DNA of 64,000 bases. Source: Patella vulgata (Eukaryota; Mollusca; Gastropoda; Patellidae). Each line of letters opens with the position of its first letter. The stretch's first letter is position 1. Both the position numbers and the translations under genes were made by a program. Positions 1 through 11,135 of the stretch are shown one piece after another. The notes below the pieces were generated by a model. The model worked only from the letters and a program-made list of their open reading frames with translations, was not told the DNA's origin and made no database searches. The stretch is from positions 32,817,540 to 32,881,539 of the forward strand of contig NC_065884.2 of assembly GCF_932274485.2 (NCBI RefSeq), read 5' to 3'.

Positions 1-943
1 GAAAAGGGCTTGATGAAAATTTTTAATTTTTCCTTTTTTGGCATACACCAAGGAACTTTTTTTTGAGCCTATCCGAACTTCAACGCATATGTGCATTATA
101 ACCTAAGTTATCGTGCCTCAAAGCATCAACCAATCAGATTGCTTATTTTCTGCTTACCTCAAGCAGACAATGTTCATCATAGAACTTCATCAAGGCATTC
201 ACCTAATGAACGCCTACACCAAGTTTAAACATTCTACCTCAATTAGAAGGAGAGTTATTGTGTTCCAAAGTCTCAACCAATCAAATTGCTTATCGCTCTG
301 CTTACCCTCAGCAGAAAATATTCATAATCCAACTTAGTCAAGGTATTGATGTAATAAAGCTATACACCAAGTGTCCTCACCCTCACTTAATTAGAACTAA
401 AGTTATTGTGTCTCATGTATATCAACCAACCAAATTGCTTATCTCTGCTTTCCCTAAGCCGAACATTCTCATCTTCGAACTCCATCAAGGCATTCATCTA
501 ATAGACACCTATGTCAAGTGTGAACATTCTACCTCAATTAGAAGGAGAGTTATTGTGTTCCAAAGTCTCAACCAATCAAATTGCTTATCGCTCTGCTTAC
601 CCTCAGCAGAAAATATTCATAATCCAACTTAGTCAAGGTATTGATGTAATAAAGCTATACACCAAGTTTCATCACTCTCACTTAATTAGAACTAAAGTTA
701 TCGTGTCCCAAAGCATCAACCAATTAAATTGCTTATCTCTGCTTACCCTAAGCCGAAAATGCTCATCTTCAAACTCCATCAAGGCATTGACCTAATAAAC
801 AGTGTAAACACCTACACCAAGTTTGAACATTGTACCTCAATTAGAAAGAGAGTTATTGTGTCGCAAAAAGTGTGACGGACAGACAGACGGACAAACCCAT
901 TTTAATGGTCCCCTGCTTTCTTCGAAAGGTGGGGGACAATAAA
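1..943 (+). repeat. D-family tandem array with 3' hairpin (pearl-like)
   Basis: A tandem array of units of about 147-150 bp, marked by CAACCAAT followed by a conserved 'ATTGCTTATC...CTGCTTACCCT' block at about 126, 276, 424, 571 and 717. Units 2 and 4 are much more alike than neighbours, so the real repeat is a dimer of about 295 bp. The array ends in a microsatellite-like GACGGACAGACAGACGG tract (about 874-891) and a hairpin at 908-937 (GTCCCC / GGGGAC arms). This layout, tandem core then microsatellite then hairpin, matches non-autonomous tandem-core elements of bivalves (pearl/HINE type); that assignment is inferred. Short ORFs here are by-products of the repeat. Confidence 0.75.
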
Positions 944-1234
944 CTCTGCTTGTTGCCATGCTGTCTACACAACTCGTTTGCTGATTGGCCCAGACACCGC
1001 GTGCAAGGCATTATCGATAAATATTTGGTTTTGGTGATAATGTTTTTGGATACCTACATGTGATTCACTCTGATAAGTTGCAGAAAAAAAATTAATTCTG
1101 ATCGTATGTAGATTGCCCTTGAGTGTTAATCAAAACCATGTGGCTGATTATGTAAATTAATCGACAAGCTAGTGTGTGTCATTGAGTAATACTATTACTA
1201 ATATCAACTGTCACGGGTCAATGATAAAGCCGTC

Positions 1235-3375
1235 CAGTCCATGCGAAAGCCGTCGGACCGTCGGTCATTACCGATAAAATAGCTCTCGGTCCGGTATTTT
1301 CATCATGAATACCGGCCCAGTTGTCCGGAAAGATTCTGGACCCGGTTTACCAGTCATGTAAAGCTGCATGTCTAGTACATGTATGCATAAGACTATACAT
1401 GTTTAGAGTGCATAGTTAAGAATTACTCTCGAATCACGGCAAAGATAGACTTTAAAATTCCAAACTATAACGGTATTTAGGTTACCGGTCTTACAAATAG
1501 AAATAAGACAAATAGAACTTGCAACGGGAGTCGAAAGCGCTTTCAAATCAGACATAAGAAGCTCGTACTTACCGCAAAAATGAAATGAACGCGACACAAG
1601 TCTCCGATGTCAGAGAATATTAGTAAAGTATAACCGCTATCAAATCCACACAAAAATCCAAGGCACTCATTTTATTTTAGAAAAGAATAACTGCAGGCTC
1701 GATAGAAGAGCCTATTCTACATGAACCCCAAATCAATGGTAACTGTCAACTTGTATGTTGTCATTCTCGTGCAGATTTGTTTGAATAACAGAAATGTCCC
1801 GTGCATCAAAGAATAAAATCGCACGTAGCCACTCTTTGTTGTTTTTATGCGTATTCAATTTTTCTAAAAGGGGCTCCGGCGCAATTTAAGGAATTATTTT
1901 TGACCCAATATTAACCGCCGCCAATTTTTTAAATCATAGGATAAAGTCAATTAACAAACAATACGGGTCTACTTTATTACAAAAACATTGGTGAACTTAC
2001 CATTTTGTCTAAAATCATAACGCTAATCAACAAACAATACTATTGTTCTTTATTACAAAAACATCGATGAACTATATTGTTTTTGTACATATTGTATTTA
2101 TTTATTTGTTTGTACTATATGTTATATACCTGATGAGTCTTTGGCTTAAGCAGTGGACACATTAGCCAAATTGTTCGGCTGAACCAATCGGCGCCGAATT
2201 TTATTCGGCCGAATGGGTGGACACACTAGCCGAATGCTTCGCCCGATTCAACCTGTCAATTGCGTCACCTTTCACGTCACATGATTAAACATGGCGGCAT
2301 CTATGTCTTCAATCTATCACGTGACTTCTCGATATGAGTGGTGATTGGCGAATGAATTCTATATTCGGCCGAATGCTTTGGCGAAGCGGACACACCAGAC
2401 AAATATAATTCGGCCGAATATATCAAACCTGTTTGATTCGGGCGAATCATTCGGCCGAATAGAAATTCGGCCGAATGACAGTGGACACACTAGGCGAATT
2501 TCGACACCAATTGATTCGGCCGAATCATTCGGCTAGTGTGTCCACCGCTTTAAAGGAATAAAGAATTTGAACTCGAACTAATCGCTGTCGGGATGGCGAG
2601 CCAAGCTAGTTGATTATTAGGTAAATAAAACAATATAAACAACCAATGAGTAAAACTGATCTATTCTAATCAATTCAATAATATACAAGTCAAGTACCGG
2701 TATTACCCTAACCGTGGACGGGTTTGCTTGTGGACGGGTTAACGGACACTCAACATCCAAATATTAAATCATCGCCGTATTGGCACTGACTGACGGCACT
2801 TCGTGCACGGACTGTTGAATTCTCGTTTAATTTATTGTGTTAATTTCACTATTGTTTAAATTGTAAACAAAATCTTATCTCGAGTACGTAGTACCGTATA
2901 TCGAGCTGGTCTAGTAAGTAGTAGGCTAGGTTAATCCAGACTAAAACGCAAAGTCCTTTTATTGTATTAATAACATTGGCTTCTGGTGGACTCGATTGTC
3001 ATCTAAGGGATTATATTTTCTTTGCGCGGTCTATTTATAGAACAGTAAAACGATTGTAAATATTGGCGCGATAAAAATTTAAATATAAGTCCAGGCTATT
3101 GTTGATAGAAAATAATAATGATTTACGTGTATCATAGATAATATTAAGTAACAATAGAATGAAACTACGTAAAAAAAACAATAAAGTAATAAAGTAAATT
3201 TTCCCCCTTATATATACTGTTTGTTGTTTTTCGAGTTTTAGGCCATTATTACTTATTTTATGCATATTTTTGGTATGAACTTTTTTGGACCAGTAAAATC
3301 TCATTCGGTCCAGTAATAGTTGGAATAATACCTGCCCAAATGTCCATTTAAAAAAATATCATTTCGCATGGACTG
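1235..3375. mobile_element. hAT-like element, 8-bp target duplication
   Basis: Terminal inverted repeats CAGTCCATGCGAAA at 1,235-1,248 and its reverse complement at 3,362-3,375 are flanked by perfect 8-bp direct repeats AAGCCGTC (1,227-1,234 and 3,376-3,383). An 8-bp duplication with ends starting CA is diagnostic of the hAT superfamily. The 2.14-kb interior encodes no recognisable hAT transposase, so this is a non-autonomous or decayed copy. A second element sits inside it at 2,149-2,549. Other interior sequence, including a GCG|GTAAGT donor-like site on the minus strand at about 1,573, is unexplained. Confidence 0.82.
2149..2549. mobile_element. palindrome-rich MITE, PIF/Harbinger-like, nested in hAT
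   Basis: Inverted ends AGC(A/G)GTGGACACA(T/C)TAGCC at 2,149 and, inverted, at 2,549 are flanked by TTA on both sides (2,146-2,148 and 2,550-2,552). A 3-bp TTA duplication fits PIF/Harbinger. A reading with TTAA (piggyBac or Kolobok) is possible but makes the two ends unequal. The 401-bp body holds at least six copies of the palindrome ATTCGGCCGAAT or near variants, spread from about 2,203 to 2,527. It has no coding capacity. It lies wholly inside the 1,235-3,375 element and so is younger than that insertion. Confidence 0.7.
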
Positions 3376-3383
3376 AAGCCGTC

Positions 3384-4028
3384 GACAACTCATTATTTAC
3401 TCTGAATATTTAATTCAAGTGGTGATTATTTGATATCTCATATCATCTTTAAAAAAAAAATCTATAGGCCTTAAATGGAAATAAACAAAATGGCCAATAA
3501 TTTTCTTTTATTTATAGCTGAATTCGGTTTACTGTCGCTTCTTCATACGGCATGCAAAGTAAGAAATGCATCTTGGATATTACTGTCAAAAAAATGAGAA
3601 CGACCAACGAGCCGAAATGTGACGATTCTCGAGTCTGCCATTGAGTGTCCTCTGAATAATGTTGATATTTACATCAAAGCCAAAATGCACGAAAGTGAAC
3701 GTAAGCATTTCTATAGGAACTCATATTTTGATAACGTCGCGGTAGCTAAAAATAATAATAGACCTATCGTACACGCAAAATCTTATTTTAATTCATGTGT
3801 TAAATAAACACGCGTACAGCGGTGGCGGCTTCTTTGACAATTATCCAATCAACAATCTTAATACCTGACAACTAGCTGGCACTAAGGTGCTAATTAATTG
3901 ATGAGATTAACTGTTATAATATACACAACAGAATACTAATGTATAGATTGTTCTTCAATATAACACTATCATGTGAATATTATGCCGTATGTGTTGTGGA
4001 TGTTTCGTTACAAAAGGAGTGCATTTAT
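3384..4028. other. unassigned AT-rich sequence
   Basis: I see no gene, clear repeat or element here. A short open frame near 3,619-3,807 has no recognisable motif and no splice context. Confidence 0.4.
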
Positions 4029-4234
4029 TACGATTTTCGTCGTCAGCACCCTTGAAATCCTAAATAAAAAACATATTAAATAACAAAATAGCATTATATA
4101 AATTGCGGAAATAGTCGGATCAAATTTTTACTACGATTTTCGTCTTCAGCACCCCTGAAAACCCATGCAAAGATATATTCAACGACAAAACAGCAAATAA
4201 ATGGCCTGGTTGCTAATGGGATTTTGTTTTGGAA
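4029..4234 (+). repeat. two-copy tandem repeat, about 103-bp unit
   Basis: The segment TACGATTTTCGTCGTCAGCA at about 4,029 recurs with few changes at about 4,132 (TACGATTTTCGTCTTCAGCA), each followed by CACCCTTGAAA- or CACCCCTGAAA-type sequence. Only two copies are seen and the second half of each unit has diverged. Confidence 0.55.
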
Positions 4235-4429
4235 CATACCAAATCTTTGACTTGCTTTTTCTCAAAACTTACTTTTGTGAGTTGGGTAGCTTCTAATGGA
4301 CACAGCCCAGTCAATTTTTGCCCAATTCAAACAAACTATTCATCAAATTGAAGGTTTATGAGTTGGAGAATGTGAAAATAACAATAACTCAATTTTCAAA
4401 ATTTCCTCATTGTGACTCAGTATGCTATG

Positions 4430-4587
4430 GGGGGTCACATATATTGACACTAAAGACACCAGCACACCAACCCATTTTCCCGCCAAAGATGGCTGCCATC
4501 TTGGAAATATGCAAAATATGTGAACATGTGATCATTTTTCACAGTTGTAACTGTTAGAAATGGAATCTGTGCCCTTGAAAACATATA
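4430..4587 (+). repeat. dispersed 'ATGGCTGCCATCTTGG' repeat, copy 1
   Basis: CACATATATTGACACTAAAGACACC, shown here only as the start of the unit, is followed by CCAACCCATTTTCCCGCCAA, then ATGGCTGCCATCTTGGAAAT. The same order returns at about 5,651-5,745 just beyond the Tc1 copy. The Tc1 element therefore landed between two tandem units of an older repeat. Confidence 0.5.
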
Positions 4588-4589
4588 TA

Positions 4590-5649
4590 TACTATTCAAA
4601 AAAAGTAGGGGATATTTGATTTTGGGGGCATAATACTAAAATATGCAAATGACTACGAAAAAAGTCACTATAGAACCTAACAGAAGAAACATTTCCAGTT
4701 ACATGTGACGCCCAAACGCACCAATAGCTACCGCATGGAATGCAGGTGATGCTTGGGATCATCATGGGGGTCCAACCCAAGATTTGCTCGACTCTGACTT
4801 GGAATGTTACAGTCATTGTGGCATTGAATTCCAGGGTGGAAACATCAGTTTAATTGTTTTAGTGACCAGAAAACAAATTTTGATATGCGTCGGCTTACCC
4901 AAAATGAAAGGTTACGTGCCCTTGGCATGCTACAGATCGGCACAACACAGGCGGTTGTGGCGCGGACGATGAATGTTTCTCAGTCTGTCATATGCAGGCT
5001 ATGGTCCAGATACCGTGATACACAATCTGTACAGGACAGACCACGCTCAGGTCGACCAAGGGCGACAACTCAAGCCCAGGATCGATTTATCCGTACCTTG
5101 GCCTTGAGAAATCGTGTCATCACAGCAAATCAGATCAGCGCTCGTCTTCAAACAGACACTGGTGTGAGTGAGTGGCCAGACGATTCGGAATCGACTGCAT
5201 AGGGGTCACCTTCGCGCCCGACGTCCTCGCGTGATCCCTTGTTTGAGAGATCATCATATTCAGGCAAGACGTCGTTGGTGTAGGGATCGTCAACACTGGG
5301 ATAATCGACGCTGGAGCAATGTAATGTTTTCAGATGAGTCAAGGTTCACTGTTGATTTTTTGGACAGACGTAGGAGGGTGTGGCGTCGTCGAAACGAGCG
5401 CTTCCAAGATGTTAACTTCATCAGACATGATCGATTTGGGGGTGGTTCTGTTATGGTGTGCTGTTTGACCCCGGGTATCATTTTACCCTTATAATGGTCA
5501 GTCTGTGCCTTACTTAGTCTAACGATCATTTGGAATAAATCGATGAATGTGAACTTCATTTCATTTTGTCATTTGTTTCTTCGTCAGTTTCATTAGGTGA
5601 CTTTAATAACACTTAAAAATCAAATATCCCCTACTTTTTTTGAATAGTA
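4590..5649 (+). mobile_element. Tc1-type transposon copy 1, internally deleted
   Basis: Inverted ends beginning TACTATTCAAAAAAAGTAGG are followed by GGATATTTGATTTT, for about 34 bp, and sit between TA dinucleotides (4,588-4,589 and 5,650-5,651). Three longer copies of the same family (18,302, 31,813, 42,781) are 1,508-1,530 bp; this one is 1,060 bp. About 470 bp are missing from the middle of the transposase gene through just past its end. The junction joins TATGGTGTG to CTGTTTGACC, with a 2-bp (TG) microhomology. Confidence 0.93.
4885..5462 (+). pseudogene. Tc1 transposase, broken N-terminal part
   Basis: This is the N-terminal half of the DD34E transposase found whole in copies 3 and 4. 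It starts MRRLTQNERL and carries the helix-turn-helix DNA-binding region and the linker DRPRSGRPRA. It has a 2-bp deletion near 5,165 (GTGTGAGTGAG versus GTGTGAGAGTGAG in intact copies), which shifts the frame. The frame then recovered at 5,168 keeps the first catalytic Asp (SDESRF) but ends at the internal deletion, so the second Asp and the Glu are lost. It cannot encode active enzyme. Its intact termini mean it could still be moved in trans by protein from another copy. Confidence 0.9.
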
Positions 5650-5650
5650 T

Positions 5651-5985
5651 ATATTGACACCAAACACTACTACTTAATCAAAATCAGCACATCGTCCAAT
5701 TTTCCCGTCAAAAATGGTCGCCATCTTGGAAATATCTTCATGATATGACGGAAAAAAATCTGAAATATAGTCACGACCCCTACCAATATTAATACATTGC
5801 CAAATCACAGTTGATATGTCGATAACATTATAAATAGGGTGAAAATGAAAAAAAATAAGTTGGAATATTATCTCTAAATGGCTACCCTCAAATAATGGCC
5901 TCCCATACCATGAAGACCTACTCAGAAAAAATGTCAACATTACTTTTTTTCCATTAAACATCAAGACCTACAAAATAAAGCTAAT
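5651..5985 (+). repeat. dispersed 'ATGGTCGCCATCTTGG' repeat, copy 2
   Basis: Begins ATATTGACACCAAA and continues through CCAATTTTCCCGTCAAAAATGGTCGCCATCTTGGAAAT, quoted here in overlapping short blocks only as a match to 4,430-4,587. The rest of the unit up to about 5,985 has no counterpart in the window. Confidence 0.4.
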
Positions 5986-6218
5986 TCCACGATTTCTACC
6001 CGAAAAACCAACGGATGGGAATTATATAACAAACAGAATCTGACTGTTATGTGTTGTAAAGCTGTCTTAAGACCAAATTTCACTGAAATAAAAATATATT
6101 TTGGTCTATTACTGAAATTGCACTGAAATTAAAAAGGTTTTTGGGGTCTACTGAAAATTCACTGAAATAAAAAATTATTTTGGTCTATTGGAATTTCACT
6201 GAAATTACAAAACATAAA
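5986..6218 (+). repeat. low-complexity 'CACTGAAATT / TTTTGGTCTA' tract
   Basis: The words CACTGAAAT(A/T)A and TTTTGGTCTA alternate four to five times with irregular spacing. No coding sequence is seen. Confidence 0.5.
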
Positions 6219-6780
6219 GATAGGTTGCCAGGCAACAAAACATACGCCCACAGCAGCTAAATTGTCCAGGCAGTCAACAAGAGTTGTCGCATATTTTTAC
6301 TTTTTTCGGTAATGAAACATTTATAATACAAAGTAAAATCTGATTAAGAGCAACAACTCAGAAAACCATTAGAATTTGTTTGGTTTTTGTAAACTTCTGC
6401 CCCATGGTAACGTTTTGTATACAAAACTTCTAATATCATGGATTTAGCTCTTCCAAGTCATAAAAATTCATTGAAAATCAATATAGTTGTTCGTCTCAAG
6501 ATCTTAAACTCTGTGTATCAATCTTAAGTCAATAAGATGACAACTTTAGCCTTTAGAGCGTCACAAGATTTTGCAAAGTGATCAAGGGCCATAACTCTAG
6601 CAGTAATTATCGGAAATCGCTGAAAATCAATAGGCTTCTTCGTCTCAAGACCATAAACACTGTGTATAAATTTAAAGTCAATCGGATATTAACTTTAGCC
6701 TCTAGAGCGTCCACAATCCGGACCGACGGACAGGGGCGACGACAATATACGACCACATATAAATGTGGGCGTATAAAAAT
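6219..6780 (+). mobile_element. pearl/HINE-like element, B core (copy 1)
   Basis: The 5' module GATAGGTTGCCAGGCAAC is followed by ATACGCCCACA and GCAGCTAAAT. The core carries the B unit (CATAACTCTRGCAGTAATTA ... GCCTCTAGAGCGTCCACAA). The 3' module holds GACCGACGGACAGGGGCGAC, ACAATATACG, a CCACAT...ATGTGG hairpin and TGTGGGCGTATAAAAAT. ATACGCCCACA and TGTGGGCGTAT form 11-bp inverted subterminal repeats. It has no coding capacity. The 5' module recurs at 37,077 and 39,025. Confidence 0.72.
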
Positions 6781-8011
6781 GACATTATTTTCATAGCAAA
6801 TATTTTAATAACTGCATACATGAATTTTACAAAAAATAGTTTGTAAATTGTGAAAGAGAGCACTTTGAAATTATAATAGTGTCTGAAGATGAAATGTTTT
6901 TAATTTCCATGTTTTTTTTTTCTTTGTTTACATTTGAATTATCCCAAATTCTGAAATGGGAGAGAGAAAAAATTGAATTAATCATGTTATATTTCCAAAA
7001 GCAGATAATTTCATTGACGTTTTTTTCTATTCGTCGGTCACCATGCGTAATCCAAGAACACATGCTAAGTAATAATAACTACATGTTTAAAATGATGTCT
7101 AAACTTAAGAATAAATCATAAACCCTAATTTTAAAACTACAACAAAAAATATATCAGGGCTTCCACTTCAAAATTTTCACTGCCGGTCATTTTTGATAAC
7201 CCGAGAAAACTTTTCAAAGTAAATTCATATTTCATGAATTTTATTCATGGTAGGGTGACCCACCATAAATAAATATCTTCAAATATCTCGACAATTACGC
7301 CACAATATTTATATATATACCAACCCTTAAATCAATTTAACCCAATTATAGTCACTAAATAAACGATCATAAGCTATGATCAATTAATCATCTATAACAT
7401 CCAGACACTTTTGAGTAAAAGATAGGTTACGTGCCCTTGTTTTGAAATTAGTCTCGCTTAACAAGTGTACCGACCATTCTACGTCTGATTGACAGGTCGT
7501 GATAATCGAGACTACCTTTTTACGAAACATAACAGAAAGCTGGAACAAGAAATTGAATTTAGAAACACGCACGTAAAAGTAAAATGAAACTACTGCTGGT
7601 ATCATGTTCCTGCTAACGAAAGTGATTCAGAGATATTATTTGTACTAAACCAAAAGATGCCGCTTTTAACTGCACAGTTAATGATAAAGCAATTTAAAAA
7701 AATAAAACAAACGTAATTTCTAAAGCTGCTGTAATAACCAAGAAGCTAAATTTTACTGCTATTCAAAATCGTCAACAATAGATTTTTTTACGGCTGTAAT
7801 AGTTGATAGATATGTAGGGAACTTCACGTGCCATCACTATTTATAGTATCATACTCCACCGCTGGTAGTTCGAGACAACCACTGAAGCGTGCACGTTAGC
7901 CGTGTTGAGACCAACTTTCTGTAGAGTACACGGGTCACTCTATTCATTTTAGTACCACTTTGTCAGCATGTGGTACACAAAAAAATGAAATATTAGTAAG
8001 GCTTATGATAA
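6781..8011. other. unassigned AT-rich sequence
   Basis: No recognisable gene or repeat. Short open frames on both strands (for example 7,384-7,605, minus) lack motifs and look like chance. The stretch around 7,840-7,930 is slightly GC-richer with a TATTTATAG word, but I cannot support a promoter. Confidence 0.35.
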
Positions 8012-8306
8012 TTATTTATTAATTGAATATTCCGTTTTGAGATGTAAATATTGAGATGTAAAGCATCTTAAACTAACTGCTAGATTATTCCATAAAACAG
8101 GTGCTTGATAACTAAAAGAACGCTGACCATATAAGAGACTAGTTGAACAGTTTTGGGATTTAAAAGTAGTTTATCTGATGTACGTAATGTTCTGCCAGGT
8201 GTATAAAGTTCTAAAAGATCTAAGAGGTGACAGGAGCTAAATTATTTAAACATTTAAAAGTAAGTAATAAAATCTTAAAATCAAACCCTTGATGGACTAT
8301 AAAGGT
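8012..8306 (-). pseudogene. LINE reverse-transcriptase C-terminal fragment
   Basis: Read on the minus strand, this shows the familiar end of CR1/Jockey-group non-LTR polymerases. First come VHQGFDFKILLLTFKCLNNL and APVTS, then in a second frame LLELYTPGRTLRTSDKLLLN, then in a third frame YGQRSFSYQAPVLWNNLAVS, ending near 8,012 with a stop. Two frameshifts break it and everything upstream (endonuclease, palm) is absent, as expected for a 5'-truncated LINE copy. I infer a decayed insertion in the minus orientation. The exact clade is not decided. Confidence 0.75.
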
Positions 8307-8984
8307 AGGCTATCTCTTCTCTCAACCCACTGTGTCTCACATCATAGCTGGACCCTTGAGTATTACTATATCCAGTCGAGAATTGTAAGCTTATATAAAT
8401 CTAAATTTTTAAGAAAACGGTTGTCTAAAATCTGAATGGTGGTTTTTAGATTAAGCGATAAGGGGAGATAAACCTGTCTAGTTTAGAACTGAGAAATCAC
8501 TCCAATGGAAGTGGACCTACTGTCTGAAACATCGTAAATTTTAAACGGATTTCGTCGACATATTCGTGATCAAGGCAATAAGGTACAATAAATAGACACG
8601 TTTGAGGTGTATAGGTCATTTAGAAGTTATTTTAAAATCAACGTGAAACGTCAACAATTTTGATAACAGCTATTAAAACTCCATCACCTCACAGATTTCA
8701 AGTGCGAATTAAAAATATAAGACCCCAAATACACAAGATGTGTATAATAGGGTAAATGAAGTTTCATTTTCAACCAGTTTCAAAATTTTAACCTCTGGCC
8801 CACAAGGTCAAAATTGAAGGAGAAAATGTGTAAATTTTCCGTGTGAATGAATTTCGAGGCTGAATATTTTGAAAAGTATACATTCAATCGACTCAGGATC
8901 TTTTGTAAATTAATAAAATACCAACTGACATTAACTATGCCAATTTTGGAGGTTATGTATACAACATATAGATTACATAGTTAG
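8307..8984. other. unassigned sequence upstream of the H repeat
   Basis: No gene recognised. It may include LINE-adjacent or H-repeat sequence too diverged to match by eye. Confidence 0.3.
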
Positions 8985-10250
8985 AGAGTTGTAGTCCATG
9001 TGACAGACCTCGGATTTCGGAGTATCATTACCAATTTGATGAATAAATTCAACCATGATTTTCAGTTAGCCTGGTGCCCGAAGTGTTCAAATTTGGCTGA
9101 TGGACTTCCGGTTCACTTTGCTAAATGCCATTTTGGCGGCCATCTTTAAAAATGGCTGCCGTTTTTTAATTGCAATTGAGCGCGTCAAGGAAACCTTCAT
9201 AACTCTTTCACAGATTGACCTATTGATATGGAATATGGCTCAAAATGTTCGCAATAACATTCTACAGCTGCTGTTATATGACACATGTTGGTGAATGAAT
9301 CATATATTTTCCAAATCAACAGATTATTCTGAAAAAAGCAACGTTTTGGCATTTTTTTTCAAGATTTATTTTATAAGTTCACTACCAAATCATGTTCAGG
9401 GTAAATTTAGCCAAATTTTGTGTGTGGTCTTCTTAAGTTATTCATTTGGCATAAATAAATACGCTCAGTGACCCAGTCTGTACAGCTGCGGTGGTCGGAA
9501 ACTCAACAAAAGTCTTGAGTAGACTGTCAATTTTAAAATGTTGAGCCTCGGCGAGTTAGGGTACTAACCATGTGAACGTTTATTTAGGGTTGTCGCAATC
9601 GCAACGATATTTGGGGACCGGTTGTTTCTGAAGAAAAATTTGTCACTGAAGACGATTTTGATATTATGTCACTTCTGTGACGTCATTTTCGGTTGAATCC
9701 GTCCGATTTCCAAAATGGCCGCCAAAATTTGACAAAAAATGAATTTCTTGTTAGGATGGATGAGTATCACGCAAAGCAAGACTTGTGATATATCATATAT
9801 AGGGTTTCCGTAGTCATTGTACTTTGAATTGATCTATAAAATTAGTTTCCCAAAATCCAAGATGGCGAAAATTCAAAATGGCAGTCAAAATTTGATCGAT
9901 GCCTCGGATAATCGTTATTTTACAGTTTGATATGCCCTGTAATATGCCGCTTAGGGGGTTTTCGATGTCACAGAACATAAATACAACCTCTAAAAAAAGG
10001 GTTTCCAAAATCCAAGATGGCTAAAATCCAAGATGGCGGCAAGATTTTCCCTAAAATGAATGATTTTTCAGATAATCGTCATTTTTCTGTTTTGTACGGC
10101 TTGTAATATGTCCTTTATGGGGTTTTCAGGATCACTAAACTTAAATATTACCTCAAAAATAGATTTTGGATAAGGTAGATGATTGCCCCAAAAATAGATT
10201 TTTAATATCGTAGATGATTGCTTAAGAACAAAACGGGACAATTGTCAGTC
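8985..10250 (+). repeat. H repeat rich in ATGGCGGC-like motifs, forward copy
   Basis: From GTCCATGTGACAGACCT at about 8,994 through ATTACCAATTTGATGAATAA, the sequence matches the reverse complement of 12,540-13,030 block for block. Both contain paired AAAATGGCGGCC / GGCCGCCATTTT words. Its downstream half (about 9,700-10,180) has two to three degenerate units, each with CCAAGATGGC, CAGATAATCGTYATTTT and a GGGGTTTTC block, spaced about 170 bp. No protein is supported. This is an undescribed-looking interspersed repeat. The clustered ATGGCGGC words resemble YY1-type sites, which is an inference only. Confidence 0.6.
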
Positions 10251-10440
10251 TTTCTATTGGCTTTGCTTATTATAAAATTGTGTAGTAGTTTTTTAGGGGA
10301 GGATGGAATTAATTATACTAGATCTCGTAAATCAGAAAACAAGATTTAATATTATTCCAGCAAAGCTGTATGGGATTTTAATATATCTTTGCAAATATAT
10401 CTAGTTGTTAAGAATTACCTATTCTGTTTGTTCACAAATG

Positions 10441-10600
10441 GGCCGAAATAGTGGCTCAGTGGGTAAGGCTCAACAAGGTCCGGAATTCGATCCCTGTGTC
10501 TGGGCAAATTTTTCCTCATTTCACACTGTATGACAAATAGCCATCTTCATTGACCAAGTTAGAACAGTAGGACGTTAACCCACATTGCATTTCATTTCTG
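10441..10600 (+). mobile_element. tRNA-derived SINE (copy 1)
   Basis: The head carries a tRNA-like A box (GTGGCTCAGTGGGTAAGG, 10,451-10,468) and a B-box-like block (GGAATTCGATCC, about 10,482-10,493), the internal RNA polymerase III promoter. The body has GGGCAAATTTTTCCTCAT and the tail ACAGTAGGACGTTAACCC then CATTTCATTTC. The same tail ends other SINEs at 29,290-29,330 and 60,595-60,637. The spacing of A and B boxes and the decayed tRNA body mark a SINE rather than a working tRNA gene. Confidence 0.8.
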
Positions 10601-10639
10601 GTCCACAAATCGTAATGTGATAGATTTTTACTTTGGAGA

Positions 10640-11135
10640 GTCTGACAACCTTTTGTGGTATCATCTAGAATCTAGACAGATGGTATCATGGATTCATATT
10701 TGTAAATTGTGAAAGTGTAAAGTGTATTTCACAACAAGTTCTAAGTTTAAAAATGATAATTACAGAGATAAGTTGAAATACATTTACGACTAGGTATCCC
10801 AAAAGCCATGGCTCACGATTTCCTCTTTGTTAATGTCACAACCATCCACCTCATTGGAATTACTGTGACAATCGCAACTACTGTTTTTCTTCAGCAATGT
10901 ACACTAGCCAAAGTACAAGTAGAAACAGGAGATCTCGGCAGCGACAATGATGATATCATTTTAATATCATAGGCCTGCCTAAAGCGAAAGAGGAAATTGG
11001 TCAACATTATTTTTGTTATGCCTAGTCGTAAATGCATTTCAAATTATCTTCGCAACGATTCTTTTTATACTCTCAACTTGTTGTGAAATGGATCTGTCGA
11101 TACGATATCTAGACTATACCACAAAAGTCATAGAG
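10640..11135. mobile_element. foldback-type element, arms about 160 bp
   Basis: The left arm (about 10,640-10,805) contains TTTTGTGGTAT, TCTAGA, ATTTCACAACAAGTT and TGAAATACATTTACGACTAGG in that order. The right arm (about 10,990-11,135) gives the same order when reverse-complemented, with CATTTACGACTAGGCAT. The two arms enclose a centre of about 190 bp. No coding sequence is present. The whole would form a long imperfect hairpin, typical of foldback elements or MITEs. Exact ends and target duplication are not certain. Confidence 0.65.

Noticed and set aside
113-795. Overlapping open frames in the D array
   Set aside because: They are translations of about 148-bp tandem units with the same peptide recurring in shifted frames; there is no codon bias or start context.
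1403-1650. Possible exon on the minus strand with GCG|GTAAGT donor (reading GFLCGFDSGYTLLIF)
   Set aside because: It lies inside the hAT-like element and has no convincing acceptor or known domain. It might be a relic of hAT transposase, but I cannot support it.
4784-4972. Separate small gene just before each Tc1 transposase (peptide with ECYSHCGIEFQGGN)
   Set aside because: It is the 5' untranslated region of the transposon read in another frame, identical in all copies; there is no independent evidence.
10441-10515. tRNA gene
   Set aside because: A and B boxes are present, but the cloverleaf pairing is not maintained and a SINE body and tail follow directly.
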